This document shows, one piece after another, positions 51,952 to 60,438 of a stretch of 64,000 nucleotides of DNA. The notes beneath the pieces are model-generated. The model had not been told where the DNA came from. It ran no database searches and saw only the letters and a program-made list of their open reading frames with translations. A program made the position numbers and the translations under genes. This DNA is from CAIYUC01 sp963682005. Its GTDB lineage: Bacteria; Bacteroidota; Bacteroidia; Bacteroidales; FEN-979. Each line of letters opens with the position of its first letter. Position 1 is the stretch's first letter. The DNA is taken from the NCBI GenBank assembly GCA_963682005.1, contig OY820914.1, forward strand, positions 1,612,001 through 1,676,000, given 5' to 3'.

Positions 51952-52689
51952 ATGATCATCAGGATATTAAAATGGTTCTTCATTACGGCCGGCTTCCTCG
52001 CCATGGTCCTGATCATCCTCGCCTTCACCTCAGCCCCCTTCTGGATCTATTACAACATGGGTACAAAGTATTCCGGGATCCATCGTCCGCCTGATTACAT
52101 CGTCGTGATGGGCGGTGGCGGAATGCCCAGCGAGACAGGGCTCATGCGCTGTTTTTACGCCGCAAAGGCCGCAAGTTATTTCACCCGTGCAAAGGTGATC
52201 ATCACCCTGCCTGGCGATACAATCGATTCGCTCAGTTCCATCAACCTGATGAAAAAAGAACTGACCATCCGCGGGATCGCGAAAGAACGGATCATCTTTG
52301 AATCCGAAGGAACAAATACGAGGGCGGAGGCTGTGAACGTTTGGGAGATGCTGGCACACTACCCCTCCCCTTTATCCCCTCCTCAATTGGGGAGGGGTCA
52401 GGGGTGGGGTATCCTGATCGTTACCTCTCCCGAACACCTCGCCCGTTCCGTCCTGGCATTCAGGAAAGCAGGTTTTATCAAGGTAGATGGAGTGCCGGCA
52501 TTTGAAAGCACGCTGAATTCTGATCTTTCATACTCAGATCGCAAACTTGGCGGAAGAAAATGGATGCTTCCCGGGCTCGGTCAGAACATCACCCTTCGCT
52601 ACCGGTTCTGGACACACCTCAGCTATGAAGAGCGATTCATCAGGGAATACATTGCGCTGGCATATTACAAGCTGAAAGGATGGATCTGA
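51952..52689 (+). CDS. YdcF/SanA family protein (DUF218) with repeat-coded loop
   Basis: This protein of about 245 residues has one N-terminal membrane helix (IIRILKWFFITAGFLAMVLI) and a DUF218 domain. Motifs are DYIVVMGGGG near the start of the domain, FESEGTNTRAEAVN and ILIVTSPEHLARS. Such proteins are linked to envelope maintenance and may act on lipid carriers. In the middle, about 16 residues (PSPLSPPQLGRGQGWG) are coded by a CCCCTCCCC/GGGGAGGGG repeat (52362-52410), between the RAEAVN helix and the next beta strand. The ATG at 51952 was chosen because it starts the membrane helix; codons upstream are repeat-derived. Confidence 0.85.
   Translation: MIIRILKWFFITAGFLAMVLIILAFTSAPFWIYYNMGTKYSGIHRPPDYIVVMGGGGMPSETGLMRCFYAAKAASYFTRAKVIITLPGDTIDSLSSINLMKKELTIRGIAKERIIFESEGTNTRAEAVNVWEMLAHYPSPLSPPQLGRGQGWGILIVTSPEHLARSVLAFRKAGFIKVDGVPAFESTLNSDLSYSDRKLGGRKWMLPGLGQNITLRYRFWTHLSYEERFIREYIALAYYKLKGWI
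52362..52410. repeat. CCCCTCCCC/GGGGAGGGG repeat inside the ydcF-like gene
   Basis: CCCCTCCTCAATTGGGGAGG is a hairpin with further C-rich and G-rich flanks, and is translated in frame. Same family as 17367-17411. Confidence 0.85.
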
Positions 52690-52704
52690 TTTATAAACAA
52701 TTGA

Positions 52705-52782
52705 GTGAAAAGGGAAAAACGTAAAGTGAATAATTTTCACTTTTCACTTTTCACTCTTCACTCTTCACTTTTCACTTTTAGT
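52705..52782. repeat. AGTGAAAAG/CTTTTCACT repeat at the pth 3' end
   Basis: AAAGTGAATAATTTTCACTTTTCAC-type words form an imperfect inverted repeat between convergent genes. They supply the last codons and the TGA stop (52765-52767) of pth. Confidence 0.7.
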
Positions 52783-53337
52783 GTTAAACAGATTCATCGT
52801 CCTGTCAATCCCGACTGTGGTGAAATTCTTCACGATATCCACGCTTTGTTCGATCTTTGGAAGCAGGACTTTTTCCTCTTCCTTTGTCCAGCGGGCGAGG
52901 ACATAATCCACCTGGTAGCCTTTGGCGAAGTCGTTGCCGATGCCGATCCGCAGGCGCGGAAATTCGGTTGTTCCGAGGTTTTCAATAATGCTGATCAGGC
53001 CGTTATGACCTCCATCACTACCTTTTTTCCGGAGACGAAGAGTTCCCAATGGAATCGCCAGGTCATCCACGATCACCAGGCAATTCTCGGGCAGGATCTT
53101 TTCCTTGGTCAGCCAGTATTTCACCGCCTTCCCGCTCAGGTTCATATAGGTGTTCGGCTTGATCAGGACCACCTGCCTTCCCTTGAAGGAGAACGTTGCA
53201 ATCGAAGCCAGCCGTCCAACGGCAAAGCTCGTTTTGAAATGTTGTGCCACTGCATCAGCCACGATAAACCCGATGTTATGACGGGTATTCGAATACTCAT
53301 CACCTATATTTCCAAGCCCGACAATAAGGTATTTCAT
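52765..53337 (-). CDS. pth: Peptidyl-tRNA hydrolase
   Basis: This 190-residue Pth1-family enzyme frees tRNA from peptidyl-tRNA. Signatures are YLIVGLGNIGDEYSNTRHNIGF (catalytic His in TRHN), the KPNTYMNLSGKAV segment, VDDLAIPLGTLRLRKKGSDGGHNGL and PRLRIGIGN. It is followed upstream on the same strand by rplY and prs, a common grouping (prs-rplY-pth). The final residues come from a repeat. Confidence 0.95.
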   Translation of the reverse strand: MKYLIVGLGNIGDEYSNTRHNIGFIVADAVAQHFKTSFAVGRLASIATFSFKGRQVVLIKPNTYMNLSGKAVKYWLTKEKILPENCLVIVDDLAIPLGTLRLRKKGSDGGHNGLISIIENLGTTEFPRLRIGIGNDFAKGYQVDYVLARWTKEEEKVLLPKIEQSVDIVKNFTTVGIDRTMNLFNTKSEK

Positions 53338-53340
53338 CTT

Positions 53341-53582
53341 AATAAGTCAAAGGTCAAAAGTCAAAAGTCAAAGGTCAAAAGTTTGAAGGTCAAAAGGTCA
53401 TCAAGTCACAGAGTCATAATTCAAAAATTCAAACTCATATTTCATAATTTAGTCACAAGGTCACAAAGTTATTAATAAACTCACCACCTCACTACCTCAC
53501 CACCTCACCACCTAAGCAACTAAGCAACTAAGCAACTAAGCAACTAAGCAACTAAGCAACTAAGCAACTAAGCAACTAAGCA
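53341..53582. repeat. Composite tandem repeats between pth and rplY
   Basis: This 307-bp gap holds no gene. It starts with GTCAAAAGTCAAAGGTCAAAAG words, then AAGTCACAGAGTCAT and ACTCACCACCTCACTACCTCACC, and ends with the eight-base unit CTAAGCAA repeated about nine times (53512-53582). Confidence 0.9.
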
Positions 53583-53644
53583 GCAAAAAAAAGAGCACAA
53601 AGTTAGAAAAACCTGTGCTCTCTCTCATTTTCAATGAAATCTGT

Positions 53645-54280
53645 TTACTTCTTTTCTCCTTCTTTCTTTTCTCCTTCAGCACCTTCGGCGGCAGCACCTT
53701 CAGCGGCAGCGCCGGCGGCAGGTACTTCCTCAACAACCGTCCTGGCTGTTCTTACGCCAACAATAACGTTGTTGGGCGAATCGAGGAGGGTGAGGTTCTC
53801 GATCTTCAGGTCGCTCACCTTTACGGAGTCACCGATATCAAGACCATCAATACTGACATGGATATTATCAGGCAAGAATTCCGGTAAAGCCTTGATCTTC
53901 AGCTTACGCATCTTGGCGATCAGCTTTCCGCCTTTCAGCACACCGGGTGCAGTTCCGTCCACTTTTACCGGGACACCGATCGTAACCGGCTTATCCGGGA
54001 AAATTTCCAGGAAGTCCACATGAAGGATCTTGTCTGTAACCGGGTGATACTGCACATCCTGTAAAATTGTGTCGTGTTCTTTACCGGCAACCTGGATCTT
54101 TACCAGGCATACTTCAGGGGTGAAGATGATGTGACGGAAAAGTTTTTCATCAGCCACAAAATGCAACTGTTCTTTACCACCGTAAAGGACACAGGGAATC
54201 TTCCCCAGCCTGCGGTTTTTCTTAGCATCTTTTTTCCCTACGTTCTCGCGAGGAGAACCGCTCAATGATACTGTTTTCAT
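53645..54280 (-). CDS. rplY: 50S ribosomal protein L25/Ctc
   Basis: This 211-residue long-form (CTC/TL5 type) L25 binds 5S rRNA. The N-terminal L25 domain is visible (RKIPCVLYGGKE, PVTDKILHVDFLEIFPDKPVTI). The beta C-terminal domain (VSIDGLDIGDSVKVSDL) is followed by a low-complexity Ala/Glu/Gly/Lys tail common in Bacteroidota L25. The leader contains a 13-unit tandem repeat (54346-54436). Confidence 0.94.
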   Translation of the reverse strand: MKTVSLSGSPRENVGKKDAKKNRRLGKIPCVLYGGKEQLHFVADEKLFRHIIFTPEVCLVKIQVAGKEHDTILQDVQYHPVTDKILHVDFLEIFPDKPVTIGVPVKVDGTAPGVLKGGKLIAKMRKLKIKALPEFLPDNIHVSIDGLDIGDSVKVSDLKIENLTLLDSPNNVIVGVRTARTVVEEVPAAGAAAEGAAAEGAEGEKKEGEKK

Positions 54281-54345
54281 AATTGTTGAATTGTTGAATT
54301 AATGAATTGTTGAATTGGCTTTTGGCTTTTGGCCCTTAGCTATTT

Positions 54346-54436
54346 GCATTTTGCATTTTGCATTTTGCATTTTGCATTTTGCATTTTGCATTTTGCATTT
54401 TGCATTTTGCATTTTGCATTTTGCATTTTGCATTTT
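54346..54436. repeat. GCATTTT tandem repeat, 13 units
   Basis: The seven-base unit GCATTTT is repeated exactly 13 times (91 bp) without error, in the 190-bp spacer between prs and rplY. Slippage is expected to change the copy number. Confidence 0.95.
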
Positions 54437-54470
54437 CCCGGAAATCGGGGTGCAAAGATAGAAATTTCTT

Positions 54471-55403
54471 TTAAAACTTAAACAAAGAGGAGATCGATTC
54501 CTTCTTCTTCAGTCGCTGGATGACTTCGGCGAAGAGGTTCGCAGTGGTGACCACCCTGATTTTCGGGCTTTCGCGGCGTAAAGGAATGGTATCCGTCACA
54601 ACAACCTCATCCAGAACGGAAGATTCAATCAGTTCATATGCATCCTTGGAGAGGAGCGGATGGGTTACAACAGCCCGAACGCTTTTCGCGCCGTTGGTCC
54701 GGATGACCTCCGCTGCTTTGACCAGTGTGCCTCCCGTATCGATGATGTCGTCGAGAAGGATCACGTCCTTTCCCTTGACATCCCCCACGAGGGCCATAGT
54801 TCCGACTTCATTTGGTTTCTCGCGGTGCTTGTAGCAGATGACAAAGTCAGTTCCGAAGAATTTAGCATACGATCCGGCCCTTCGTGCACCGCCGGTATCG
54901 GGCGAAGCGAACGTAAGCTTCGAAAGGTGAAGGCTGCGTAAATAGGGAATGAAGACTGAAGAAGCAAAAAGGTGGTCAACAGGAAAATCAAAGAACCCCT
55001 GGATCTGGTCAGCGTGGAGGTCCAGCGCGATCAGGCGGTTGACGCCAGCTGCCGAGAGGAGGTTGGCGATCAACTTGGATGCGATGCAGACACGTGGCTT
55101 GTCTTTGCGGTCCTGCCGGGCATATCCGAAATAGGGGATCACCGCCACGATCGACCGGGCGGAGGCACGGCGTGCCGCATCAACAAGCATCAGCAATTCC
55201 AGGATGTTTTCTGCAGGAGAATAGGTTGACTGAACAATGAACACATCCGATCCGCGGATATTTTCATCATAGGAAGGCTGGAATTCCCCGTCGGCGAATA
55301 CCGTGACGGAGCATTTTCCCAGTTCTGAGCCATAACTTTGCGCAATTTTCTCGGCCAGGTAGGCGGATGACCGGCCTGAGAAGATCTTGATTCTTGCTGC
55401 CAT
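54471..55403 (-). CDS. prs: Ribose-phosphate pyrophosphokinase
   Basis: This 310-residue class I PRPP synthase makes the precursor of nucleotides, His and Trp. Motifs are SGRSSAYLAEKIAQ, the DLHADQIQGFFD metal/ribose-5-phosphate segment, ASPDTGGARRA and the PRPP-binding VILLDDIIDTGGTL. It is the first gene of prs-rplY-pth on the minus strand. Confidence 0.96.
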   Translation of the reverse strand: MAARIKIFSGRSSAYLAEKIAQSYGSELGKCSVTVFADGEFQPSYDENIRGSDVFIVQSTYSPAENILELLMLVDAARRASARSIVAVIPYFGYARQDRKDKPRVCIASKLIANLLSAAGVNRLIALDLHADQIQGFFDFPVDHLFASSVFIPYLRSLHLSKLTFASPDTGGARRAGSYAKFFGTDFVICYKHREKPNEVGTMALVGDVKGKDVILLDDIIDTGGTLVKAAEVIRTNGAKSVRAVVTHPLLSKDAYELIESSVLDEVVVTDTIPLRRESPKIRVVTTANLFAEVIQRLKKKESISSLFKF

Positions 55404-55504
55404 TGGAGGGGAGGATTTGGAGCAGCTAAGTTAGGATATAATTTCGATCGTGTCAAAGGATTTTTGTTAACAACCGGCTTCATGCTAAAGGTTAAAATGG
55501 CATC

Positions 55505-56974
55505 CTACATCTCCGGCACCATTTCCGTACGGGTTGAAACAGGGCTGGCTTTCGTCAGGCGGGTTGTCAGAAAAGCAAGGAGGACAAGAATTCCACCCCC
55601 AAAATAGGAATACTGAAACCCTGTGAGAAGTGTTTCCTGTGAGGCCTGTTTTAGCTGGGCTGAGGTCGGTTGGGAAGAGGAGGGTAAGCAAAGGGTGAAC
55701 ATCGCCTCCATGATGAGCACGCCGAAGAGCTGCCCCATGTTGGTCGAAAGGCGGAATACGCTGGAAGTGACAGACTGTTTTCCCTCCGGTGCCAGCGACA
55801 TGACCAGGTTGTTGTTCGGCGTGATGAACATCGAATAAGAAAACCCCATGAGAACGAGGAACAACACGACAATCCATATGTGAGCCTCCGGCAGGAACCA
55901 CAGGAAAAAGATGCAGGAGATGCATGCCATGATCATCCCCGAAGAAGTCAGCATCGGCTTGGAAACCTTGTCAGAAAGCCGCCCGGTGACCGGGCTTAGC
56001 AGGCTGAATACCAGGGGAAAGATCATCAGGAGAAATCCCGCATACTCCACCCGGATGTGCATCATGTACTCCAGGTAGAACGGCATCAGGACACTGTTCC
56101 CCGACATCAGCCCATATCCCAGGAAAGAGGCAAGGATCGCGAAAAAGAAATTCCTGCTGCGGAAAATGGACATGTCGAGAAGCGGATCCTTGTTTCTTTT
56201 TTCCAGGTAATAAAATAAGATGAGGCAACCAATGGATGCGCCCAATCCGGCATAGGTAACCGGGGAAGCCCATCCGATCCTGCCGGCCTGGTTCAGGAAG
56301 AAAACAACCAGGGCCAGGCCGAGAAAGCTCAGGATTGCCCCCGGGTAATCGAAGCCTGCTAAAGGATTCTTCCCGCCTTTCCTCACAGAATCGTCAGGGA
56401 TGACCTTATGGGCGACGATGATCGCCGCAATACCGACCGGGATGTTGATCAGGAAGATCCAGTGCCAGTCGAGGTAGCCGGTAATAAGTCCCCCAAGCGG
56501 GGCACCGACGAGCACCCCGAGGGAATTCACCGGTGTGAGGATGCCGAAGCTCCAGCCTCGCTTTTCCGCCGGGATGAACCGGGTGACAAGGGTAAGCGTG
56601 GTGACGATAAGCATGGCCCCGCCGACGGCCTGGATTGCCCGGGCGACGATGAGGAATGTAAAGGAAGTGGAAAGACCGCACATCAGCGAACTGGCCGTGA
56701 AGATGATGAAACCCGAGATGAAGATCCGTTTGATCCCGATCCTGTCCGCCAGTTTTCCCGCGATGATCATCATCCCCGACAGCACCAGCAGGTACACCAG
56801 TGTGATGTGAACAACCAGGCTCGTCCCGATGTTGAAATACTTCCCGATGAACGGGAGCGCGATGTTCACGATGTTTGAATCCAGCAGCACCATGAACCCC
56901 GCGAACGATCCGCTGAGGATGATCCCGATCTGTTTTCCTTTGTCCGTGACAATAGTACCCGGGTGATTTTGCAT
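55505..56974 (-). CDS. MFS drug efflux transporter, DHA2 family
   Basis: This inner-membrane protein of about 489 residues has 14 predicted helices, the DHA2 (EmrB/QacA) architecture. It has the motif D1 segment LDSNIVNIALPFIG in helix 1, the loop motif GKLADRIGIKRIF and LGVLVGAPLGGLITGY. It probably exports drugs or metabolites by proton antiport. The ATG at 56974 is chosen because the family begins close to it; codons further upstream are unlike the family. It is oriented away from the tRNA gene. Confidence 0.9.
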   Translation of the reverse strand: MQNHPGTIVTDKGKQIGIILSGSFAGFMVLLDSNIVNIALPFIGKYFNIGTSLVVHITLVYLLVLSGMMIIAGKLADRIGIKRIFISGFIIFTASSLMCGLSTSFTFLIVARAIQAVGGAMLIVTTLTLVTRFIPAEKRGWSFGILTPVNSLGVLVGAPLGGLITGYLDWHWIFLINIPVGIAAIIVAHKVIPDDSVRKGGKNPLAGFDYPGAILSFLGLALVVFFLNQAGRIGWASPVTYAGLGASIGCLILFYYLEKRNKDPLLDMSIFRSRNFFFAILASFLGYGLMSGNSVLMPFYLEYMMHIRVEYAGFLLMIFPLVFSLLSPVTGRLSDKVSKPMLTSSGMIMACISCIFFLWFLPEAHIWIVVLFLVLMGFSYSMFITPNNNLVMSLAPEGKQSVTSSVFRLSTNMGQLFGVLIMEAMFTLCLPSSSQPTSAQLKQASQETLLTGFQYSYFGGGILVLLAFLTTRLTKASPVSTRTEMVPEM

Positions 56975-57076
56975 TTCCAAATATATTCGTAATTTCGCTG
57001 CCGTAATAAAAAAATTTTTCGAACACAATCCCACACCCCCCACACGTCCATCACACCCAAACTCACACTCTTCTTC

Positions 57077-57160
57077 GCCCGGGTGGCGGAATAGGTAGAC
57101 GCGTTGGTCTCAAAAACCAATGAGAGCAATCTCGTGCCGGTTCGATTCCGGCTCCGGGTA
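57077..57160 (+). tRNA. tRNA-Leu (anticodon CAA)
   Basis: The acceptor stem GCCCGGG pairs with TCCGGGT (two G-U pairs). The anticodon stem TTGGT/ACCAA holds loop CTCAAAA, giving CAA. There is a long variable arm (GAGAGCAATCTC), as in class II tRNAs, and a T arm GCCGG-TTCGATT-CCGGC. The CCA end is not encoded. It marks the border to the AT-rich island. Confidence 0.95.
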
Positions 57161-57173
57161 CGAAAACACCATT

Positions 57174-57206
57174 AAAACCCACGTTAATCGTGGGTTTTTC
57201 TTTTTT
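57174..57206 (+). terminator. Intrinsic terminator after tRNA-Leu
   Basis: AAAACCCACG (57174-57183), loop TTAAT, and CGTGGGTTTTT with a further T-run make a strong stem and U-tract 14 bp after the tRNA. Confidence 0.85.
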
Positions 57207-57229
57207 AAGTACCCAAATAAGTGCCCAAA
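57207..57229. other. Two direct 11-bp repeats next to the tRNA, possible integrase arm sites
   Basis: AAGTACCCAAA (57207-57217) and AAGTGCCCAAA (57219-57229) are near-identical and set 12 bp apart, right after the tRNA terminator where the base composition changes. Tyrosine integrases bind such paired arm sites at attachment regions. No integrase gene is visible in the window, so this is inference. Confidence 0.35.
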
Positions 57230-57277
57230 AGATTTTTTCTGGATTTTTTGGTTGAGTTTAGCAAAAGATTGAGTCAT

Positions 57278-57613
57278 TCATATTTCCACAATCTCCTTAT
57301 CCTTCACCTGCCGTACATAATCATTTGTGAATATCTTCTTATAGGAATCTGCTTCGAATGTATGGATGGGGACCAAGTTCTTAGGATTGATGGCATCCAC
57401 CATGCGCTTGAGGGTTTCAACATCAGCGTGGCCGCTGGTATGCAGGTAATGCACAGTCAAACCTCGGTTTGAAAGGTACTCAACGAAAGCTGTTGTTCTT
57501 TCTTCGTGCAGATAGCCTTCCCACATGGAATAAATGAATGTACCGCCGTCGATATTTGGTATCAGTTCTAAGTCAGATTGCATTGTGGGTCGCACAATCA
57601 TGACCATATTCCC
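57278..57613 (-). pseudogene. C-terminal fragment of an RNase J-like metallo-beta-lactamase protein
   Basis: About 111 residues match the C-terminal end of MBL-fold hydrolases of the RNase J-like group: FIYSMWEGYLHEERT, HTSGHADVETLKRMV and NPKNLVPIHTFEADSYKKIF. The metal-binding HxHxDH part that should precede is absent. The frame stays open for some codons upstream of the first ATG into the end of the next gene, reading DSYINFGCSLVPIIDD. It is therefore either the remnant of a gene cut by the insertion of its neighbour or a short overlapping gene. Confidence 0.6.
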
Positions 57614-57633
57614 AGCATCATCAATGATTGGAA

Positions 57634-58548
57634 CTAAAGAGCATCCGAAATTAATGTACGAATCGTGTGATTGAATAGCCCATAACCAAGAAAGTTTGAA
57701 GTGAGGACTTTTACAATAAATTTCGGATATAGTTTGTTTACCTCCAAGAGGACCTCTCTTAAAACTTTGCTTTCAGGATCATGGTTTGCAATGAGAAATA
57801 CCATCTCAATTTCTTCATAAAATTCTTCAATGCTGTTGTTATTGCCATTAACTCCGAATTTTACAAGTCCTAATTCTCTTTTTTGCTTAAACAGATCCGC
57901 CATCTCCTGCTTAAAAGAAATAACCTGACCATCGCTATCTAAAAAAGCAACAAAATCCTTCACGTGTTTGACCATCCCAGCTGTTCCTTTAAGAGCTCCA
58001 TCACCGTATTTCATCTCTATGACCACCAATTTGGGCTTATGCTTATGAGGCATTTTCCTGTGCTGCGCATCTGAAGGCCACTCAACAGCAACCAGATCGA
58101 ATTGTGCACCGTTGTGATTGTCATATTCATAATCAATAATGAAGTAATCAGTTCCGTTGGAAACTCCGGAATAGTTATTGTCCCGTACCACTAATTGTGC
58201 AAATTCCCGTTCCTCTGATTGTTTGTCTGCAAAGTAAAAATCCATAGCCTGTTTGGCAAAAGGAAAGAAACGTAGCCAATCCTTATTTTGTAAATGGGTT
58301 TGCAGGTTCACAATTTCAATTGGCGGTCTAGATTTCTGGTAATTATGATTAAACCAAAATTCATAAGTGTGTTGTCCTTTTTCAGTTATTCTCAGAATAT
58401 TACCTCCGCGATAATAAATGTTGACATAATTATCGCGAATATTGAATTCAAGAGTATGATCGGCCTTCACCAGATCAAGAATTTCCTTGAGGCTGCCAGT
58501 TATAGATACAAGATCTGACATGAAATCTGATGAAAGTTTTCGTGACAT
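57634..58548 (-). CDS. Hypothetical PD-(D/E)XK nuclease-like protein
   Basis: I do not recognise the family of this 304-residue protein. The segment AQFDLVAVEWPSD followed by KPKLVVIEMKYGDGALKG gives a D ... ExK pattern typical of PD-(D/E)XK nucleases. The C-terminal part contains EIEMVFLIANHDPESKVL. The N-terminal part is charged and may bind DNA or a partner. It sits in the defence-like island, upstream of an MBL fragment and downstream of mrr, all on the minus strand. It is probably an AT-biased acquired gene; the nuclease role is inferred. Confidence 0.7.
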   Translation of the reverse strand: MSRKLSSDFMSDLVSITGSLKEILDLVKADHTLEFNIRDNYVNIYYRGGNILRITEKGQHTYEFWFNHNYQKSRPPIEIVNLQTHLQNKDWLRFFPFAKQAMDFYFADKQSEEREFAQLVVRDNNYSGVSNGTDYFIIDYEYDNHNGAQFDLVAVEWPSDAQHRKMPHKHKPKLVVIEMKYGDGALKGTAGMVKHVKDFVAFLDSDGQVISFKQEMADLFKQKRELGLVKFGVNGNNNSIEEFYEEIEMVFLIANHDPESKVLREVLLEVNKLYPKFIVKVLTSNFLGYGLFNHTIRTLISDAL

Positions 58549-58653
58549 AATTTGATTTTTAAGGGAATAATTCCGAAATAGTTATTATAGTTGCTCGAAA
58601 TCTTGTTTAATCACGATAACAAATTCAAATTCCGTAATCGATATGGAATATTC

Positions 58654-59574
58654 CTATTCATCCCCAAAATAATCATTATCTAACCGTTTAATCTCATACC
58701 TCTGTTGAAGTGTTACCCCAAGGTCAAAATCAATCATTAGTTGAGCCAATTGGACTCCATCAATTAATACGATCTTAGTTTCATTTTTTGGAGTGTAATC
58801 CAAAGCCTCCTTGGTAAAAGATGAAGTTGTTATGAAAACTCCCTTCTTTGCTCCCTGACCTGCTAAAGCCCCAATAAATTTGTGAATTTCAGGCCGGCCG
58901 ACGACATTTCCCTGCTGCCATCGTTTCGCCTGGATATAGATGATGTCAAGACCCAATCGATCTTCTTTAATGGTGCCGTCAATACCTTCGTCCCCGCTTC
59001 TCCCAATTGCTTTCCCGGCATCTGCAATAGAACCACCATATCCCATTTTAACAAGAAGTTCAACAACAAGCCTTTCAAAAAAAGCTGGTGTCAGTTTAAA
59101 TACCTTGCCAATAAGTTCTTCTGCTAAAGTCTTTCTAATGCTCTGGTATGCATTTTCAAGGCTTTCTTCTGGTGTTTCATTAATTGTCTCGGTATCTTGA
59201 GATCCAACAGATTCGTTCGTATCTTCTCTTTTTGCTGTATGAAATTCTATGAACTCTGGGTATTGGCGTAGAAATCTTACATTTATTATATCCGGCTTAT
59301 CCTTTAGGACTTCTAATCCCCTTGGAGTGATACAAATTACTGCACGTTTAGGCGAATCCAACAAACCTGCCTTTTTTAAGTACGTTTTCGCCCATGCGAC
59401 ACGATTGTCAAAAATTGGTTGTTGACCACTGTGAAGAAGTTCATTACGATCATCTTCCGACAAGTGGAAGTGATCGCCAAGGATTTCAATTAGGTCGCGA
59501 ATTCTATATTCTTTGCCATCTGAAACCTGTTGCATCAGCGGTAGCATAATTGATTGAAAGTCCGGAATTGCCAT
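58654..59574 (-). CDS. mrr: Mrr-type restriction endonuclease
   Basis: This type IV restriction enzyme of about 306 residues cuts modified DNA. The N-terminal winged-helix domain (Mrr_N) reads PLMQQVSDGKEYRIRDLIEIL and ends near LEVLKDKPDIINVRFL. The C-terminal nuclease domain holds FERLVVELLVKMGYGG, the metal Asp in GDEGIDGTI, and the QxK motif IYIQAKRWQQGNVVGRPEIHKFIGAL. The start at 59574 begins AIPDFQSIMLPLM. It is flanked by other defence-like genes after tRNA-Leu. Confidence 0.92.
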   Translation of the reverse strand: MAIPDFQSIMLPLMQQVSDGKEYRIRDLIEILGDHFHLSEDDRNELLHSGQQPIFDNRVAWAKTYLKKAGLLDSPKRAVICITPRGLEVLKDKPDIINVRFLRQYPEFIEFHTAKREDTNESVGSQDTETINETPEESLENAYQSIRKTLAEELIGKVFKLTPAFFERLVVELLVKMGYGGSIADAGKAIGRSGDEGIDGTIKEDRLGLDIIYIQAKRWQQGNVVGRPEIHKFIGALAGQGAKKGVFITTSSFTKEALDYTPKNETKIVLIDGVQLAQLMIDFDLGVTLQQRYEIKRLDNDYFGDE

Positions 59575-59680
59575 AGCGTTATGTGTTAGAAGTTGCAAGA
59601 TAAGTATCTTAAAAAACCTGTTAAAAAATCATCCTTCAAAATAAAAGCGTTTCTTAAAAACAATAAAGAATTACACAAGA

Positions 59681-60382
59681 TTAATTTATCATTTTCAATA
59701 ATGATGGTAAAACATCTCTTAAAAGGATTTTCATAATTTTTGGAGTGTTTTCCCTGAATTTTTTACCCTGGGCAAAAATATCTTCAACTCTATCTGATTT
59801 TGGAACATCCGAAACGTCACGGATTATAGAAAAAGGAGTTATGTTAAGTTTACATATATGCACGATTGCTCTCGATTCCCAATCGGCAGCAATAACGTCA
59901 TGTTTCCTGAGCTCTTTAGCTTTAATATATCCAATATCCTGGTCTGCGGTTACAATGATCCCCGGAATCAGTTTTAAAGGAATTTTGTCAAAATCAATCC
60001 ATGAATTATCAGCCTCAACCGTCAACATTTTATAGAAATACTACCTCTTTGTTCCCATAGCCACAATGCAATCATACTGGGCAGTTTTGGAAGCAATAAC
60101 TAGGTCCAGAACTTTTAATTCCGACCCTATCCCTCCCACAGTTCCTAAAACAATGATCATCTTAGGGCTCCAGTGATCGATGGCATACAGGCAAACACCG
60201 GCTGATCGGGTTTTTGTAGCCTCACTGTTGTAGAAAATATAATCGATACCATTTGACCTATATCCAATGTCAGTGCCATAAGGGTATTAAAGGAATTGAT
60301 CTTTCCGAAATTTCATATTAGCACGAAAGGTTTTCGATTCTTCTTCAGCGCAAATATGTATGGAGAATACTTTTGAAGTCAT
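59681..60382 (-). pseudogene. MTA/SAH nucleosidase-like gene with two in-frame stop codons
   Basis: Reading the minus strand from ATG 60382 gives one continuous frame of 234 codons with the features of a PNP/MTA-SAH nucleosidase protein. It contains NGIDYIFYNSEATKTRSAGV, MIIVLGTVGGIGSELKVLD, MLTVEADNSWIDFDKIPLK and DWESRAIVHICKLN (Asp and Glu of the active site). The frame is broken by TAA at 60287-60289 and TAG at 60041-60043, with no frameshift. Only the last 115 codons remain as an open frame from an internal ATG. In the defence island it may be a dead effector; readthrough cannot be excluded. Confidence 0.8.
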
Positions 60383-60438
60383 TTTACCAATAGAATTAGG
60401 ATTTCATCAGAGTCATTTCGATAATAACATGAGTTCCT

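Noticed and set aside
53512..54436. CRISPR-like repetition around rplY
   Set aside because: Units are 7-8 bp, directly adjacent and without spacers, so these are simple tandem repeats and no cas gene is present.
56408..57026. Long antisense and alternate frames over the MFS transporter
   Set aside because: They are out-of-frame readings of a clear membrane protein gene.
59681..60382. Stop-codon reassignment to explain the broken nucleosidase frame
   Set aside because: The two stops differ (TAA and TAG) and all other genes in the window end normally at such codons.
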